DNA of 64,000 nt from Candidatus Ozemibacter sibiricus. Its GTDB lineage: Bacteria; Muiribacteriota; Ozemobacteria; Ozemobacterales; Ozemobacteraceae. The notes below the pieces were generated by a model, which worked only from the letters and a program-made list of their open reading frames with translations, was not told the origin of the DNA and ran no database searches. Position numbers and translations under genes: made by a program. Location of the stretch: NCBI GenBank assembly GCA_003327425.1, contig QOQW01000030.1, positions 1 through 64,000 of the forward strand. The letters run 5' to 3'. Shown piece after piece: positions 15,385 through 23,605 of the stretch; within the stretch, counting starts at the first letter, position 1, and each line of letters opens with the position of its first letter.

Positions 15385-16482
15385 GTGCTGGGCGACTGGT
15401 GGCGCCGGGTCCGGCGATGGCTCTCGCGCTGGCGAGAGAGCCGGGCCGGGGCGGCCACCATCATTCTCGAGATCGTCCGGCAGTGCAACCAGCGCTGCCG
15501 CTACTGCTACCGTCTGCCGGCCAGCGCCGGCCCGGCGCGCCACCTCGCTCCCGCCGAACTCGACCTCATCCTGACCCGCCTGCGGGACCATTTCGGCCGC
15601 CTCCGCCTGACCATCTCAGGAGGAGAACCTACCCTGCACCCCGAGCTGATGGCCATGGTGCGGCGCTGCGCGGCCATCGATCCGCAGGTCCAGCTCATCA
15701 CCAACCTCCAGACGATGACGCCGGCGCGGGCCCATGATCTGGCGCAAGCGGGCCTGCGCCATCTGCAGGTCACCTTCCTGTCGCCGGTGGCGGCCGAACA
15801 TGACCGACTCTGCGGGCCCGGTTCATTCGGGAACTGGTTGCATGGCCTCGAGGCGGCTCGCCGAGCCGGTCTGCAGGTGGGAGCCATCCTGCTGGTCACC
15901 CGCTCCACCGTCGGGCACCTGGAGCAGTCCCTGGCCTTCCTGGTGGCGCTGGGCATGCACGGTTTCCTGGTCAACCGCTACAACGCCGGCTACCCGCCAT
16001 CCGATGGGGCCGAGGACCTCTTCTTGACGGCCGAAGACCTCGAAGGGTTCTTGACGACCCTTGAAGAAGCCGGCCGGCGCTGGAACATCCACATCCCGTT
16101 GGGGGTGCCCATTCCGAGCTGTCTGGTCGAGTTCGCGCGTTTCCCCCATCTCGAGTTCTCGGCCTGTCCGATCGGGCGAGCGCAGGGCATGTACTGGGCC
16201 GTGGGGGCCGATGGCGAGCTGCGCGCCTGCAACCACCTGCCGGGCGGGTTGGGCAGCCTGCTGACTGCCAGGGTCGCCGACCTGCTGGCTGGGGAGGCTT
16301 GGCGCTCCTTGCTGGCCGATCTCGAGCGGCCGCCGCCCGCCTGCCTGGGCTGTCCCACCTTCGGGATCTGTCGCGGCGGCTGTCGCGGCGCGGCTGTCAC
16401 CTGGAGCGGGTCGCTCCGCGGCCTCGATCCGTGGGTCGAACGTCTGCTGGCCGAGCGGCGCGCTCGCGAGGGTCGGTCGTGA
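15385..16482 (+). CDS. radical SAM / SPASM-domain protein
   Basis: A 365-residue radical S-adenosylmethionine enzyme. The [4Fe-4S] motif is CNQRCRYC (Cys34, Cys38, Cys41); GGEPTLHPEL is the SAM-binding GGE segment. The C-terminal part carries a SPASM-like Cys set (CPIG...ACNHLPGG...CLGCPTFGICRGGC) for auxiliary clusters. SPASM proteins often modify peptides or mature enzymes. No short precursor peptide with an obvious leader is adjacent. The only close partner is the HEAT lipoprotein 4 bp upstream. It starts at GTG 15385 with a weak ribosome-binding site, consistent with translational linkage. Confidence 0.9.
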   Translation: MLGDWWRRVRRWLSRWRESRAGAATIILEIVRQCNQRCRYCYRLPASAGPARHLAPAELDLILTRLRDHFGRLRLTISGGEPTLHPELMAMVRRCAAIDPQVQLITNLQTMTPARAHDLAQAGLRHLQVTFLSPVAAEHDRLCGPGSFGNWLHGLEAARRAGLQVGAILLVTRSTVGHLEQSLAFLVALGMHGFLVNRYNAGYPPSDGAEDLFLTAEDLEGFLTTLEEAGRRWNIHIPLGVPIPSCLVEFARFPHLEFSACPIGRAQGMYWAVGADGELRACNHLPGGLGSLLTARVADLLAGEAWRSLLADLERPPPACLGCPTFGICRGGCRGAAVTWSGSLRGLDPWVERLLAERRAREGRS

Positions 16483-16575
16483 TGGCGGTCGGCAGGCCGC
16501 GTGGCAACTTGGCGGCGTGGCTGTCGCGCGTGCCAGTCGTGGGGCCGATTGTCGGTACCGCCGCCGACCGGCCGG

Positions 16576-17692
16576 TCACCGGCGCTCGATGAGAGCCGAC
16601 AACTGCCGGCGCTGGTCGGCCGTCAGTTTATTCTCCTTTTCCAGGGCCTCGAGATAGCGCTGGCAGTCGCGTTTGATCTGGTCGATGGTCGATTGCTCGA
16701 TCTTTTCCGCGTCGGAACGGAAGCCTGGACGATAGCACGTGCGCAGGACCACCATCGAACTCAGGGAGAGGAAGCCGAACAACACGCCGAAGGCTTTCAA
16801 GAATTGAATTTCCCCGAAGTCCGGCATGGGGCGGAAGAACAGCATGATGGAGAGCACCAGGCCGACCAGCGTCAGGAACAAGTAGATCCGCAGGCCGCGC
16901 TGCTGCACGTTGAACTCCCGAATCACCTCCTGATGTCGCCAGGCGAACGGGAAGCTGAAGCTGCGGTCGCCTTCGGTGATGAACAGGCCCCGGATGTGAT
17001 GCTCTTCGTTCCAGGCCGTGGAGAATATTTCGTAGCGAGTTGGACGCCGTTCCCGCATCAAGTCGGGGAAGAACTGTTCGAGCGTCTGGGGCGAGGCGGC
17101 GGGCAGGAGCCTGTTGCATGAATCCGTTTTTCGGACTTCCGGTACACAGCGCCCTTGATCTGGAGCGTGCCTGCGGGTGGACCGTACAGAAAAAATGCCC
17201 GTTGTGGGCATTGATGCAACAGCCTCGTAGGAGGGGAAAGCCATACGGATCGGGGATCGGCAGGATCTTTTCGCCGCCGGCCAGCCAGCTTTTCCAGATC
17301 CGGAGTTGGGTGGGGCTGAACCCACGGTTCAGAAACTCCCTTGAGGCAGTAGCCAGTTTTTCATCGAGGGCTTTGGCCAGACCGAGGTACAGACCGCCCG
17401 GGGGGGTGGCGGTGGCGATCCCATCCGCGAGGACGAAATCCATGATCCCCTCCTGTTGGGCCAGTTCGGTGCCGGTGGTACGCAGTTGGCTTATCTCAGC
17501 CCTCAGGGAAGGCCCCCCCCCGAGTGTGGGAAGAAGACCGCCGATGAGAGACCTGGGGGCGAGAACCGTCAGGTCGTTGTAGAAGCTGTACCCCAGAACG
17601 GCCAGAACCAGATAGGTGGAAACGAGCCAGAAGGTGAAGAACCCGAAGGTTCCGAGGCATCCCAGGCGAGGTTGGGAGGAGGGGTGAGCCAT
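16576..17692 (-). pseudogene. membrane protein gene interrupted by a 112-bp insert
   Basis: Two reading frames form one protein. The 5' part starts at ATG 17692 (behind AAGGAG), has a hydrophobic helix and a Leu/Ala-rich periplasmic-type segment, and runs intact to PIPDPYGFPLLRG. The 3' part (from about 17110 to 16576) has TFGRP-type soluble sequence, two membrane helices (about YLFLTLVGLVLSIMLFF and FGVLFGFLSLSSMVVL) and a charged helical tail. Between them, 17111-17222 is an inverted-repeat-ended insert. Removing exactly these 112 bases restores one frame across the joint (...PLLRG-LLPAASPQ...). The family is unknown. As it stands the gene makes only a truncated N-terminal protein. Confidence 0.8.
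17111..17222. mobile_element. 112-bp palindromic-ended insertion (MITE/REP-like)
   Basis: The ends are perfect 9-bp inverted repeats, CTGTTGCAT and ATGCAACAG. The interior is visibly poorer in GC than the surroundings. On the minus strand it includes a hairpin (TGCCC-ACAAC-GGGCA) followed by T6, which resembles an intrinsic terminator, and a small TCCG-T5-CGGA hairpin on the plus strand. There is no coding capacity. Its exact excision repairs the interrupted host frame, which defines the boundaries. AGCC occurs at both junctions and could be a 4-bp target duplication, but the frame argument favours 112 bp. Confidence 0.75.
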
Positions 17693-17767
17693 GGGAGGTA
17701 ACTCCTTGGGGGGGCAGGCCCGGGCGAGGGCAATGGCTGGGGTGGTCGAGGATGACCTCGTCGGCAT

Positions 17768-18103
17768 TCAGAAGCGGACTTGGAAACCCGTGGGCGGGCT
17801 GGCGGCCGCCGGCTGGTCGGCAGTCACCTCGACCGCTTCCACCTCGGCGAAGCGCGGTCCCTGACGGAGCCGGGCGAGGAACTCGTCGATGCGATCGGCG
17901 GGACCGCTGGCCTCGAATTCGACCCGGCCGTCCCACAGGTTGCGGACCCAGCCGCTCAGACCGAGGGCGGTGCCGGTGCGCTGGGTGAAGGCCCGGAACC
18001 CCACTCCCTGCACCAGCCCACGAACGAACCCGTGGACGAAGCGTGCCTGGCTCGCACCGCCGCCGTCGCCGCTGCCGGACATGGGTCGATCGTTCCCACT
18101 CAT
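17768..18103 (-). CDS. acyP: acylphosphatase
   Basis: A 111-residue acylphosphatase that hydrolyses acyl phosphates such as carbamoyl- and acetyl-phosphate. The GLVQGVGFRAFTQ motif supplies the phosphate-binding Arg37 and GWVRNLWDG supplies catalytic Asn55. A Gly/Ser-rich N-terminal extension of about 20 residues precedes the domain. Its ATG overlaps the stop of the RecA-fold gene (ATGA at 18103-18100), implying translational coupling; it is the last gene of a three-gene unit with an alkaline phosphatase. The association of two phosphatases with a RecA-fold protein is unusual. Confidence 0.92.
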   Translation of the reverse strand: MSGNDRPMSGSGDGGGASQARFVHGFVRGLVQGVGFRAFTQRTGTALGLSGWVRNLWDGRVEFEASGPADRIDEFLARLRQGPRFAEVEAVEVTADQPAAASPPTGFQVRF

Positions 18104-20046
18104 GGACGGCCCAAGGGGAGGGTGGGGCCCTCGATGAACCGCTGCAGATCGCGTTGATAGAGGGCGAGGATGGCCTGGCGCGTCCCGCGACGGGCATGGA
18201 TGACGCGCCACAGGCTGAAGGTGTCGCTCTTCAGGCGCAGGCCCCCGGCGCCCTGTAGGAAGCGAACCTCCAGCTTCTCGGCGACGGCGGGATCGACCTT
18301 GCCTTGCGACATGGCCAGGAATTTCTTCAAATTGATCTTCTCGGATTGAACATGGGTGATCGACTCGGCGTGGGGCTGCCAGACGGCCAGCAGGTCGAGA
18401 TCGGGACCGTCGATCAGGTGGGGGCGAGGCAGGGCGGTCACAGGGGTGTGCAACGACAGGACGATGACGGTCTCGAGGTCGCGAGCCAGACGGGCCAGGC
18501 GGGCGGGCAGGTCGGACCGGGCGGCCTGGGGGCCGACCGCCTCGGCCGGCAGGGACTCGAGGGCGAGCAGCCGGGGCCGGTCGACCGGCAGCATTTTGAT
18601 CAGTTGGGCCAGGCCGTCGAGATCGAACGGGTCGATAGTGCTGTCGGCCCCGCGGAAGTACAGGTGGTCGCCGACCCCGCCCAGGGCGGCGGTGAGGCCG
18701 GCCGCGAGCTTGTCGCGCGCCGGCGCGGCCTCGGGGCCGGGGGTGGCGCGTTTGAGGGCGAGGTCGGTCAGCGAGGTCTTGGCGGCCCAGGCTCCGAGCC
18801 GGGCGGCCACCTCGGGGATGCCGTGGTCGCGCGAGATGTACAAGACGGATGCCTGGCGCGTGGCATGGACGGCCAGATTGATCAGCAGGGAGGCTTTGCC
18901 TTCCTCGCGGGCGCCGGCCACCAGATGCAGAGAAGGGACGGCCAGGCCGCCGCCCAGCGCCCGGTTCCACTCGGCCCACGGGGAGAGCAGGCCGGCGGCG
19001 GGGGCCTCCCAGGCGGGCGGCAGGTCGCGGATTTCCTGGGCGAAGGGCCGGAACCCGCCGGGCGCCAGGGTCGCGGGGCCGCTGGCGGCGGCTTCCCCCG
19101 CCGCGACCTCGGCGCCGCCGGGCCCGGTGGCGGTCGGGGCGGCGCGGGGGGCCTCCAGCGGTTCGAGGCTGGTCAGGGTCTCCTTCAGCTTGGGAACCGC
19201 GGCGACCTCGGTCTCGATGAACTTCAGCCAGGTCTTCACTTCCTTCAGGCATTCATCGAGCGTGCGTTTCTTCCCGCAGAAATCGGAGAACGCGGCGATG
19301 CCGTAGGCGAAATGCGAGGGGCCGACCCCGACCTTGGGACGATGCAACGCCGGATGAACCGACCCCGGCACCAGGATCGGCTGGGTGGCCCGGGTCGTGC
19401 TCAGCAGCAGGGTGCGGTCGGCCGTCTTCAGCAGGCCGCGGGGCCCGCGCTTGATGCCGCCGAGGCGCTGCAGGAGGGCGGTGAACAGCGTCGGCACCCG
19501 GGGATCGAGGCCCAGGCCGAAGACGCCCGGATGGACCTCGACCGAGATCTCCTCGGCCGTGGCCAGCAATAGCAGCGCGTCCTGCGGGATGCCGAGCTTC
19601 TTGAGCTGGTCGATGAACCGGACGGTGTCGTCATAGACGTGCTGGAACCCCAGCACTTCGGTGCCGGGTTTGTAGGTCTTCCCGTCGATGATCACCAGAG
19701 TGGTGTCTTTCTTCAGGAGGGCCTCCAGTTCGGCGCGCGCGGGCAGCTCGGGCAGGCGATTGCCCTCGACCTCGAGCTGGATGGTCAGCCCCTCGCAGGC
19801 GGCTTCCTCGAGCAGCAGATCGGCGGCCCGCCGGGTGGCGTGGGTGATGACGAGGGGCCCGGTCACCGGCAGGGTGCCGGTAGGCAGCGCCCGCTTCACC
19901 TCGTCCGCCCCCGGGGTCTCGAACAGGAAAGGATAGCGGTAGAGCCCCTCGGGATGAGCCTTCAACAGGTCGGGCAGGCACTTGACGGCGACGACGGCCG
20001 GGGCCTGCTCCAGGCCAGGATAGGCGACCAGGCAGTGGAGAGTCAT
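18100..20046 (-). CDS. RecA/DnaB-fold protein with degenerate Walker A and unknown N-terminal domain
   Basis: A 648-residue protein. Residues about 1-330 are of unrecognised type (repeated alpha/beta with LLLLATAEEISVEVHPG and PGSVHPALHRPKVGVG). A Pro/Ala/Gly linker (about 330-400) leads to a RecA-like core resembling the DnaB/KaiC group: AGAREEGKASLLINLAVHA in the Walker A position, then VLYISRDHG and LLALESLPAEA at the Walker B position. Canonical GxxxxGK[ST] here has Ala after Lys, so nucleotide hydrolysis is doubtful. The ATG overlaps the upstream phosphatase stop (ATGA at 20046-20043), and its own stop overlaps the acylphosphatase ATG. Function is unknown. Confidence 0.8.
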   Translation of the reverse strand: MTLHCLVAYPGLEQAPAVVAVKCLPDLLKAHPEGLYRYPFLFETPGADEVKRALPTGTLPVTGPLVITHATRRAADLLLEEAACEGLTIQLEVEGNRLPELPARAELEALLKKDTTLVIIDGKTYKPGTEVLGFQHVYDDTVRFIDQLKKLGIPQDALLLLATAEEISVEVHPGVFGLGLDPRVPTLFTALLQRLGGIKRGPRGLLKTADRTLLLSTTRATQPILVPGSVHPALHRPKVGVGPSHFAYGIAAFSDFCGKKRTLDECLKEVKTWLKFIETEVAAVPKLKETLTSLEPLEAPRAAPTATGPGGAEVAAGEAAASGPATLAPGGFRPFAQEIRDLPPAWEAPAAGLLSPWAEWNRALGGGLAVPSLHLVAGAREEGKASLLINLAVHATRQASVLYISRDHGIPEVAARLGAWAAKTSLTDLALKRATPGPEAAPARDKLAAGLTAALGGVGDHLYFRGADSTIDPFDLDGLAQLIKMLPVDRPRLLALESLPAEAVGPQAARSDLPARLARLARDLETVIVLSLHTPVTALPRPHLIDGPDLDLLAVWQPHAESITHVQSEKINLKKFLAMSQGKVDPAVAEKLEVRFLQGAGGLRLKSDTFSLWRVIHARRGTRQAILALYQRDLQRFIEGPTLPLGRP

Positions 20047-21488
20047 GGGAAGACGAACCCCATGGCGGCCGCCAGGCGGCGGGGGATCTCCCATTGGCGC
20101 ATCACGCCGCCGAACAACCCCTGGTGCGCCCCCAGCGCATGCAGGAACTGGTCTTCGCCAGTGTGATCGTAAGCATTGCCTTTGGGGAATTCGCGCAGGT
20201 AGGGCAGAAACTCGAGGCCCAGCTTGCGATTGACCATCCACCCCAACCGATGGGGAAAGTCTTTGGCGGTGGCGCCACGCAGGAAGGCCAGATCGGCCGC
20301 CGTGAAGGTGAGACCGGGGAAGGTCGCGGCGAGCTGGGCGGCCAGATCAGGACTGGTGGCGGCGAGCCGGTCGGCCAGCAGCCTGGTCGAGGTGGCCAGC
20401 CGTCGGAACTTCTCGGGATCGAAGGATTCGACGATGGCCAGCCCGCTGGTCCCGTGGTCGGGGACGACGACGACCAGCGCGTCGGAGCGGGTGCGCACGA
20501 AGTCGGCGATGGCGCGCAGGGCCAGCTCGCTTTCCCGCACCTGGGCGGCCAGTTCGGCGGCATCGTACTGATGCAGGCAGGGATCGAACTTGCCAGCCTC
20601 GACCATCAGGAGGAAACCCTGGGGATGGCGGTCCAGGGTGGCCAGAGCGGCCGCGGTCATCTCGGCCAGGGTCGGACCCTGCCGGAAGGAAGGCTCATAG
20701 GTGTAGGGCAGGAACGAAGGCGCGAACAGTCCGAGCACGCGTTCGGCGTTGCGCGAGACCGCCTGGGCCAGGTCGGCGCGGGTCTTCACCACGGTGTAGC
20801 CCGCGCGGGCGGCTTCGGCCAGCAGATGGCGGCCCTGGGGCTGCTGGCCGCCCTCTTCGGCCGGCAGGAAATACTGGAGTCCGCCGCTGAGCATCAGATC
20901 GAAGCCGCTCTGCATCAGGTGACGGGCGATCTCTGGCTCATTCTCGCGATCGGTGACGTGGCTGCCAAAGGCGGCGGGGGTGGCATGGGTCAGCCGGGTG
21001 TCCGAGACGAGACCGACCTTGAATCCGCGAGCCTTGGCCTCTTCGAGGATGGTGCGGCGAGGCCGTCCCAGTTCATCGACGGCCACCCGGGTGATCGGCC
21101 CGGGATATCCGGTCGCCAGCGCCGAAGCCGCCCCGGCCGAGTCGTTGACCTCGCCGCGGGGAGGCTTGTTGATGACCCGGCCGACCACGGGGAACCGGTC
21201 GAGTTCGATGCTCTCGCGGGGCGACAGCGCGCGGGCGAAGGTCAACCCGGAGGCGGCCAGCCCGTCGAGGATGACGAGAATGACTTTGCGGGCCGGTTTC
21301 CCCAGCGGCCGCAGGCGACCGCGTAAGGCCTCATCGATGGGAATGGGCTCGGGGTTGACGGGAGTGATGAGATCGCCCGGCCCGGGAGTGGCGGGGAGCG
21401 GGACGGTGACGGCCGGTTCCTGGGCGAGGCCCAGGAAGGGGAGCAGCGACAAGGCGACGACGGCCAGCAGGCGAGACAGGTGGTTCAT
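20043..21488 (-). CDS. secreted alkaline phosphatase family protein
   Basis: A 481-residue exported phosphomonoesterase (signal peptide about 1-22). The PhoA-type metal/nucleophile motifs are present: ILDGLA with Asp75, NDSAGAASALATG with nucleophile Ser117, THATPAAFGSH, MVEAGKFDPCLHQYDAAE, VPDHGTSG and HTGED. Some positions differ from classical PhoA, such as LHQYDA for GHANDA and DHGTSG for DHETGG, so substrate choice may be different. ATG chosen at 21488 behind GGGAGA because it provides the signal peptide. It leads the ATGA-coupled operon with the RecA-fold and acylphosphatase genes. Confidence 0.88.
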   Translation of the reverse strand: MNHLSRLLAVVALSLLPFLGLAQEPAVTVPLPATPGPGDLITPVNPEPIPIDEALRGRLRPLGKPARKVILVILDGLAASGLTFARALSPRESIELDRFPVVGRVINKPPRGEVNDSAGAASALATGYPGPITRVAVDELGRPRRTILEEAKARGFKVGLVSDTRLTHATPAAFGSHVTDRENEPEIARHLMQSGFDLMLSGGLQYFLPAEEGGQQPQGRHLLAEAARAGYTVVKTRADLAQAVSRNAERVLGLFAPSFLPYTYEPSFRQGPTLAEMTAAALATLDRHPQGFLLMVEAGKFDPCLHQYDAAELAAQVRESELALRAIADFVRTRSDALVVVVPDHGTSGLAIVESFDPEKFRRLATSTRLLADRLAATSPDLAAQLAATFPGLTFTAADLAFLRGATAKDFPHRLGWMVNRKLGLEFLPYLREFPKGNAYDHTGEDQFLHALGAHQGLFGGVMRQWEIPRRLAAAMGFVFP

Positions 21489-22034
21489 CGACAATTTCTC
21501 CCGGAGGCGTGATCGGACCAGCCTATGATAGCCAACCCCGAGAGCTTGTTCAAGAGAACGATCAAGGCGTGAGAGAGGCCGCCGTCTTCGAAATCTGGTC
21601 CAGAGCAAAAACGATGATGCAACCCTCGTCGGCAGCCCCAAGATGCCTCGGTCCGGTCAGCGGCAGCAGGAGCGAGCCGCCTGCCGAACGCGGCGCGTTC
21701 GGCAGGCCGCGACCAGGGGTCCAGGGGCCGATGGCCCCTGGAGGTCCCCTCTCGGGAATGCCGAACTCTTCCAGCCTTGGGGAACCCTCTTTGGCTTGCC
21801 GTTGGCCGCCAGGTGGGGCAATGTCCCTCCCTTCGGCGCGTCGTATCGGGTACAATCCCTCCTGGTGGCGGCGCCCCTGCTGTCGGAAGGTCGAGGCTGG
21901 GGCCGGTGGCTCTCCAAGATGAGCTCGTGGCCAGGCCGGCGAAGGAGCTGGAGGCTGTCGAATGGTCTGAATGGGTGGCTGGACCCCGGCGCTCAGCGTC
22001 CGATGAGGGGCCAGTGAAAACAGGAGGAATGGTG
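21489..22034. other. divergent intergenic region with palindromic repeats
   Basis: A 546-bp gap between divergent phosphatase and GH1 genes. It contains a 12-bp-stem hairpin at about 21680-21706, followed at 21711-21743 by the dispersed repeat with a CCAGGGGCC/GGCCCCTGG palindrome. At 21855-21860 there is a TACAAT -10-like box for the plus strand with a weak -35. At 21606-21632 the minus strand vaguely resembles the end of the 112-bp element (GTTGCATCA, then T5). No gene is seen. Confidence 0.5.
21680..21743. repeat. dispersed palindromic repeat, copy A
   Basis: Two hairpins in tandem: CCTGCCGAACGC/GCGTTCGGCAGG with a 3-nt loop, then CCAGGGGCC/GGCCCCTGG with a GAT loop preceded by ACCAGGGGT. 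The second unit recurs at 53340-53371 with loop AAA and nearly identical flanks, also behind another hairpin. This composition is typical of REP-like intergenic palindromes. Confidence 0.65.
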
Positions 22035-23432
22035 ATGGAATACCGATTTCCGGAAGGCTTTGTGTGGGGGGCGGCCACCGCCGCTCTGCAGGTGGAAGGG
22101 GCGCTCGACGCCGATGGCCGCGGCCCGTCGGTCTGGGATGTCTTCTGCCGCGAGCACCCGGAGCGCATCTTCGGCGGGGTCACCCCGGCCGTGGCCTGCG
22201 ACCACTACCATCGTTTCGCCGAAGATGTACGCCTGATGAAGGAATTCGGCCTGACCGGCTATCGCCTGTCGATCGCCTGGCCGCGGCTGTTCCCGACGGG
22301 CGACGGCCCGCTGAATGAAGCCGGGGCCGCCTTCTACCATCGTTTGTTCGATGCGCTGACGGCCGCCGGCATCGAACCTCACGTCACCCTCTTCCATTGG
22401 GATCTTCCGCAAGCCCTGGCCGAGCGGGGCGGCTGGGAGAATCCGGCGACGGTGGCCGCGTTCGTCGCCTATGCGCAGACGTGTTTCCGCCTGTTCGGAG
22501 ACCGGGTGCGGCGGTGGGCCACCTTCAACGAACCATCCTGGATGATCCTCAACGGCTGGCTGACCGGCCTGCATCCGCCGGCCTGGCGCGATCCCGCCGC
22601 TGCCGTGCGCGTGTCGACGGCGGTGCTGGGGGCGCACGCCCGCGCCGTGCGGGCCTTCCGCGAGGGTGGCCACCTGGGAGCGATCGGCATCGTCCTCAAC
22701 CTGTCGCCGGTCTACCCCGCCACCGAGCGGCCCGAGGATGCGACGGCGGCGCAACGGGCCGACGGCATCCTCAATCGCTGGTTCCGTCGCCCTGTCCTGC
22801 ACGGCTCCTTTCCCGAGGATATCTGGGCCCTCTATGAAGATTGTCGCATCGCTCCCGCCTTGACGCCCGATGACCGCCAGGCGCTGGCCGAAGCCCGCCC
22901 CGATTTCCTCGGCGTCAACTACTACTATCCGCACCATGCGGTGGCCGATGCCGCCGAGACGTCCTTCCATCTCAACATCACCGGCGATCGGCGCGAGGAC
23001 TGCGTCTTCGCCCTGGCGGGGCTCTTCCGCTTCGTCAAGAATCCCACCGGGCGCTACACCGACTGGGGATGGGAGATCTATCCGGAAGGATTGTACGATC
23101 TCTTGAAAAATATCAACGAGGAGCGGCCCGACCTGCCGCTGTTCGTCACCGAGAACGGCATCGGGCTGGCCGATCGGGTGGTCGACGGCCGCGTCGACGA
23201 TCAGGCCCGCATCGCCTTCGTGCGCGAGCACCTGCAGGCGGTGCATCGGGCCATCGCGGCCGGGGTACCGGTGCGGGGCTACTTCCTGTGGTCGCTCCTC
23301 GACAATTTCTCCTGGCTCAATGGGTATCGCAAGCGTTACGGCCTGTTCTTCGTCGACCGGCTCACCCTGCGACGGATTCCGAAAGCCAGCGCCTTCTGGT
23401 ACCGCGAGGTCGCCCGCGCCAACGGATTCTGA
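22035..23432 (+). CDS. GH1 glycosidase, 6-phospho-beta-glycosidase-like
   Basis: A 465-residue cytoplasmic family 1 glycoside hydrolase. The acid/base is Glu166 in TFNEP and the nucleophile Glu373 in TENG. At the sugar O6 pocket, ordinary beta-glucosidases have NFEW; this protein has NFSW. Counting from that Ser426, Lys433 and Tyr435 follow at the +7 and +9 positions, the S-x6-K-x-Y phosphate site of 6-phospho-beta-glycosidases. Trp427 resembles the galactosidase-type member. Start at 22035 is best spaced from AGGAGG (7 nt); in-frame ATG 22029 and GTG 22032 are too close. It faces the PTS operon, which fits cleavage of PTS-imported disaccharide phosphates. Confidence 0.92.
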   Translation: MEYRFPEGFVWGAATAALQVEGALDADGRGPSVWDVFCREHPERIFGGVTPAVACDHYHRFAEDVRLMKEFGLTGYRLSIAWPRLFPTGDGPLNEAGAAFYHRLFDALTAAGIEPHVTLFHWDLPQALAERGGWENPATVAAFVAYAQTCFRLFGDRVRRWATFNEPSWMILNGWLTGLHPPAWRDPAAAVRVSTAVLGAHARAVRAFREGGHLGAIGIVLNLSPVYPATERPEDATAAQRADGILNRWFRRPVLHGSFPEDIWALYEDCRIAPALTPDDRQALAEARPDFLGVNYYYPHHAVADAAETSFHLNITGDRREDCVFALAGLFRFVKNPTGRYTDWGWEIYPEGLYDLLKNINEERPDLPLFVTENGIGLADRVVDGRVDDQARIAFVREHLQAVHRAIAAGVPVRGYFLWSLLDNFSWLNGYRKRYGLFFVDRLTLRRIPKASAFWYREVARANGF

Positions 23433-23605
23433 ACGGGACAGAGCCTGAGCCGGCGCGCGAAGTCCGGCTGGTCGGCTGGAGCAGCGCACCGGCCCAGGGC
23501 ATGACAGGGGCGCGCCCACCGATGCCCGTTCCTCTGGTCAGGGCCGCGTGAGAAGTCGCTTGGGCCGTTGATCGGCGGGTCGGGGTGAGCGGCTCGGAAG
23601 CCAGG

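Noticed and set aside
16628-17110. Frame of the interrupted gene continuing as an Arg/Pro-rich protein past the insert
   Set aside because: Past the insert this frame has shadow-type composition, while another frame gives normal membrane-protein sequence.
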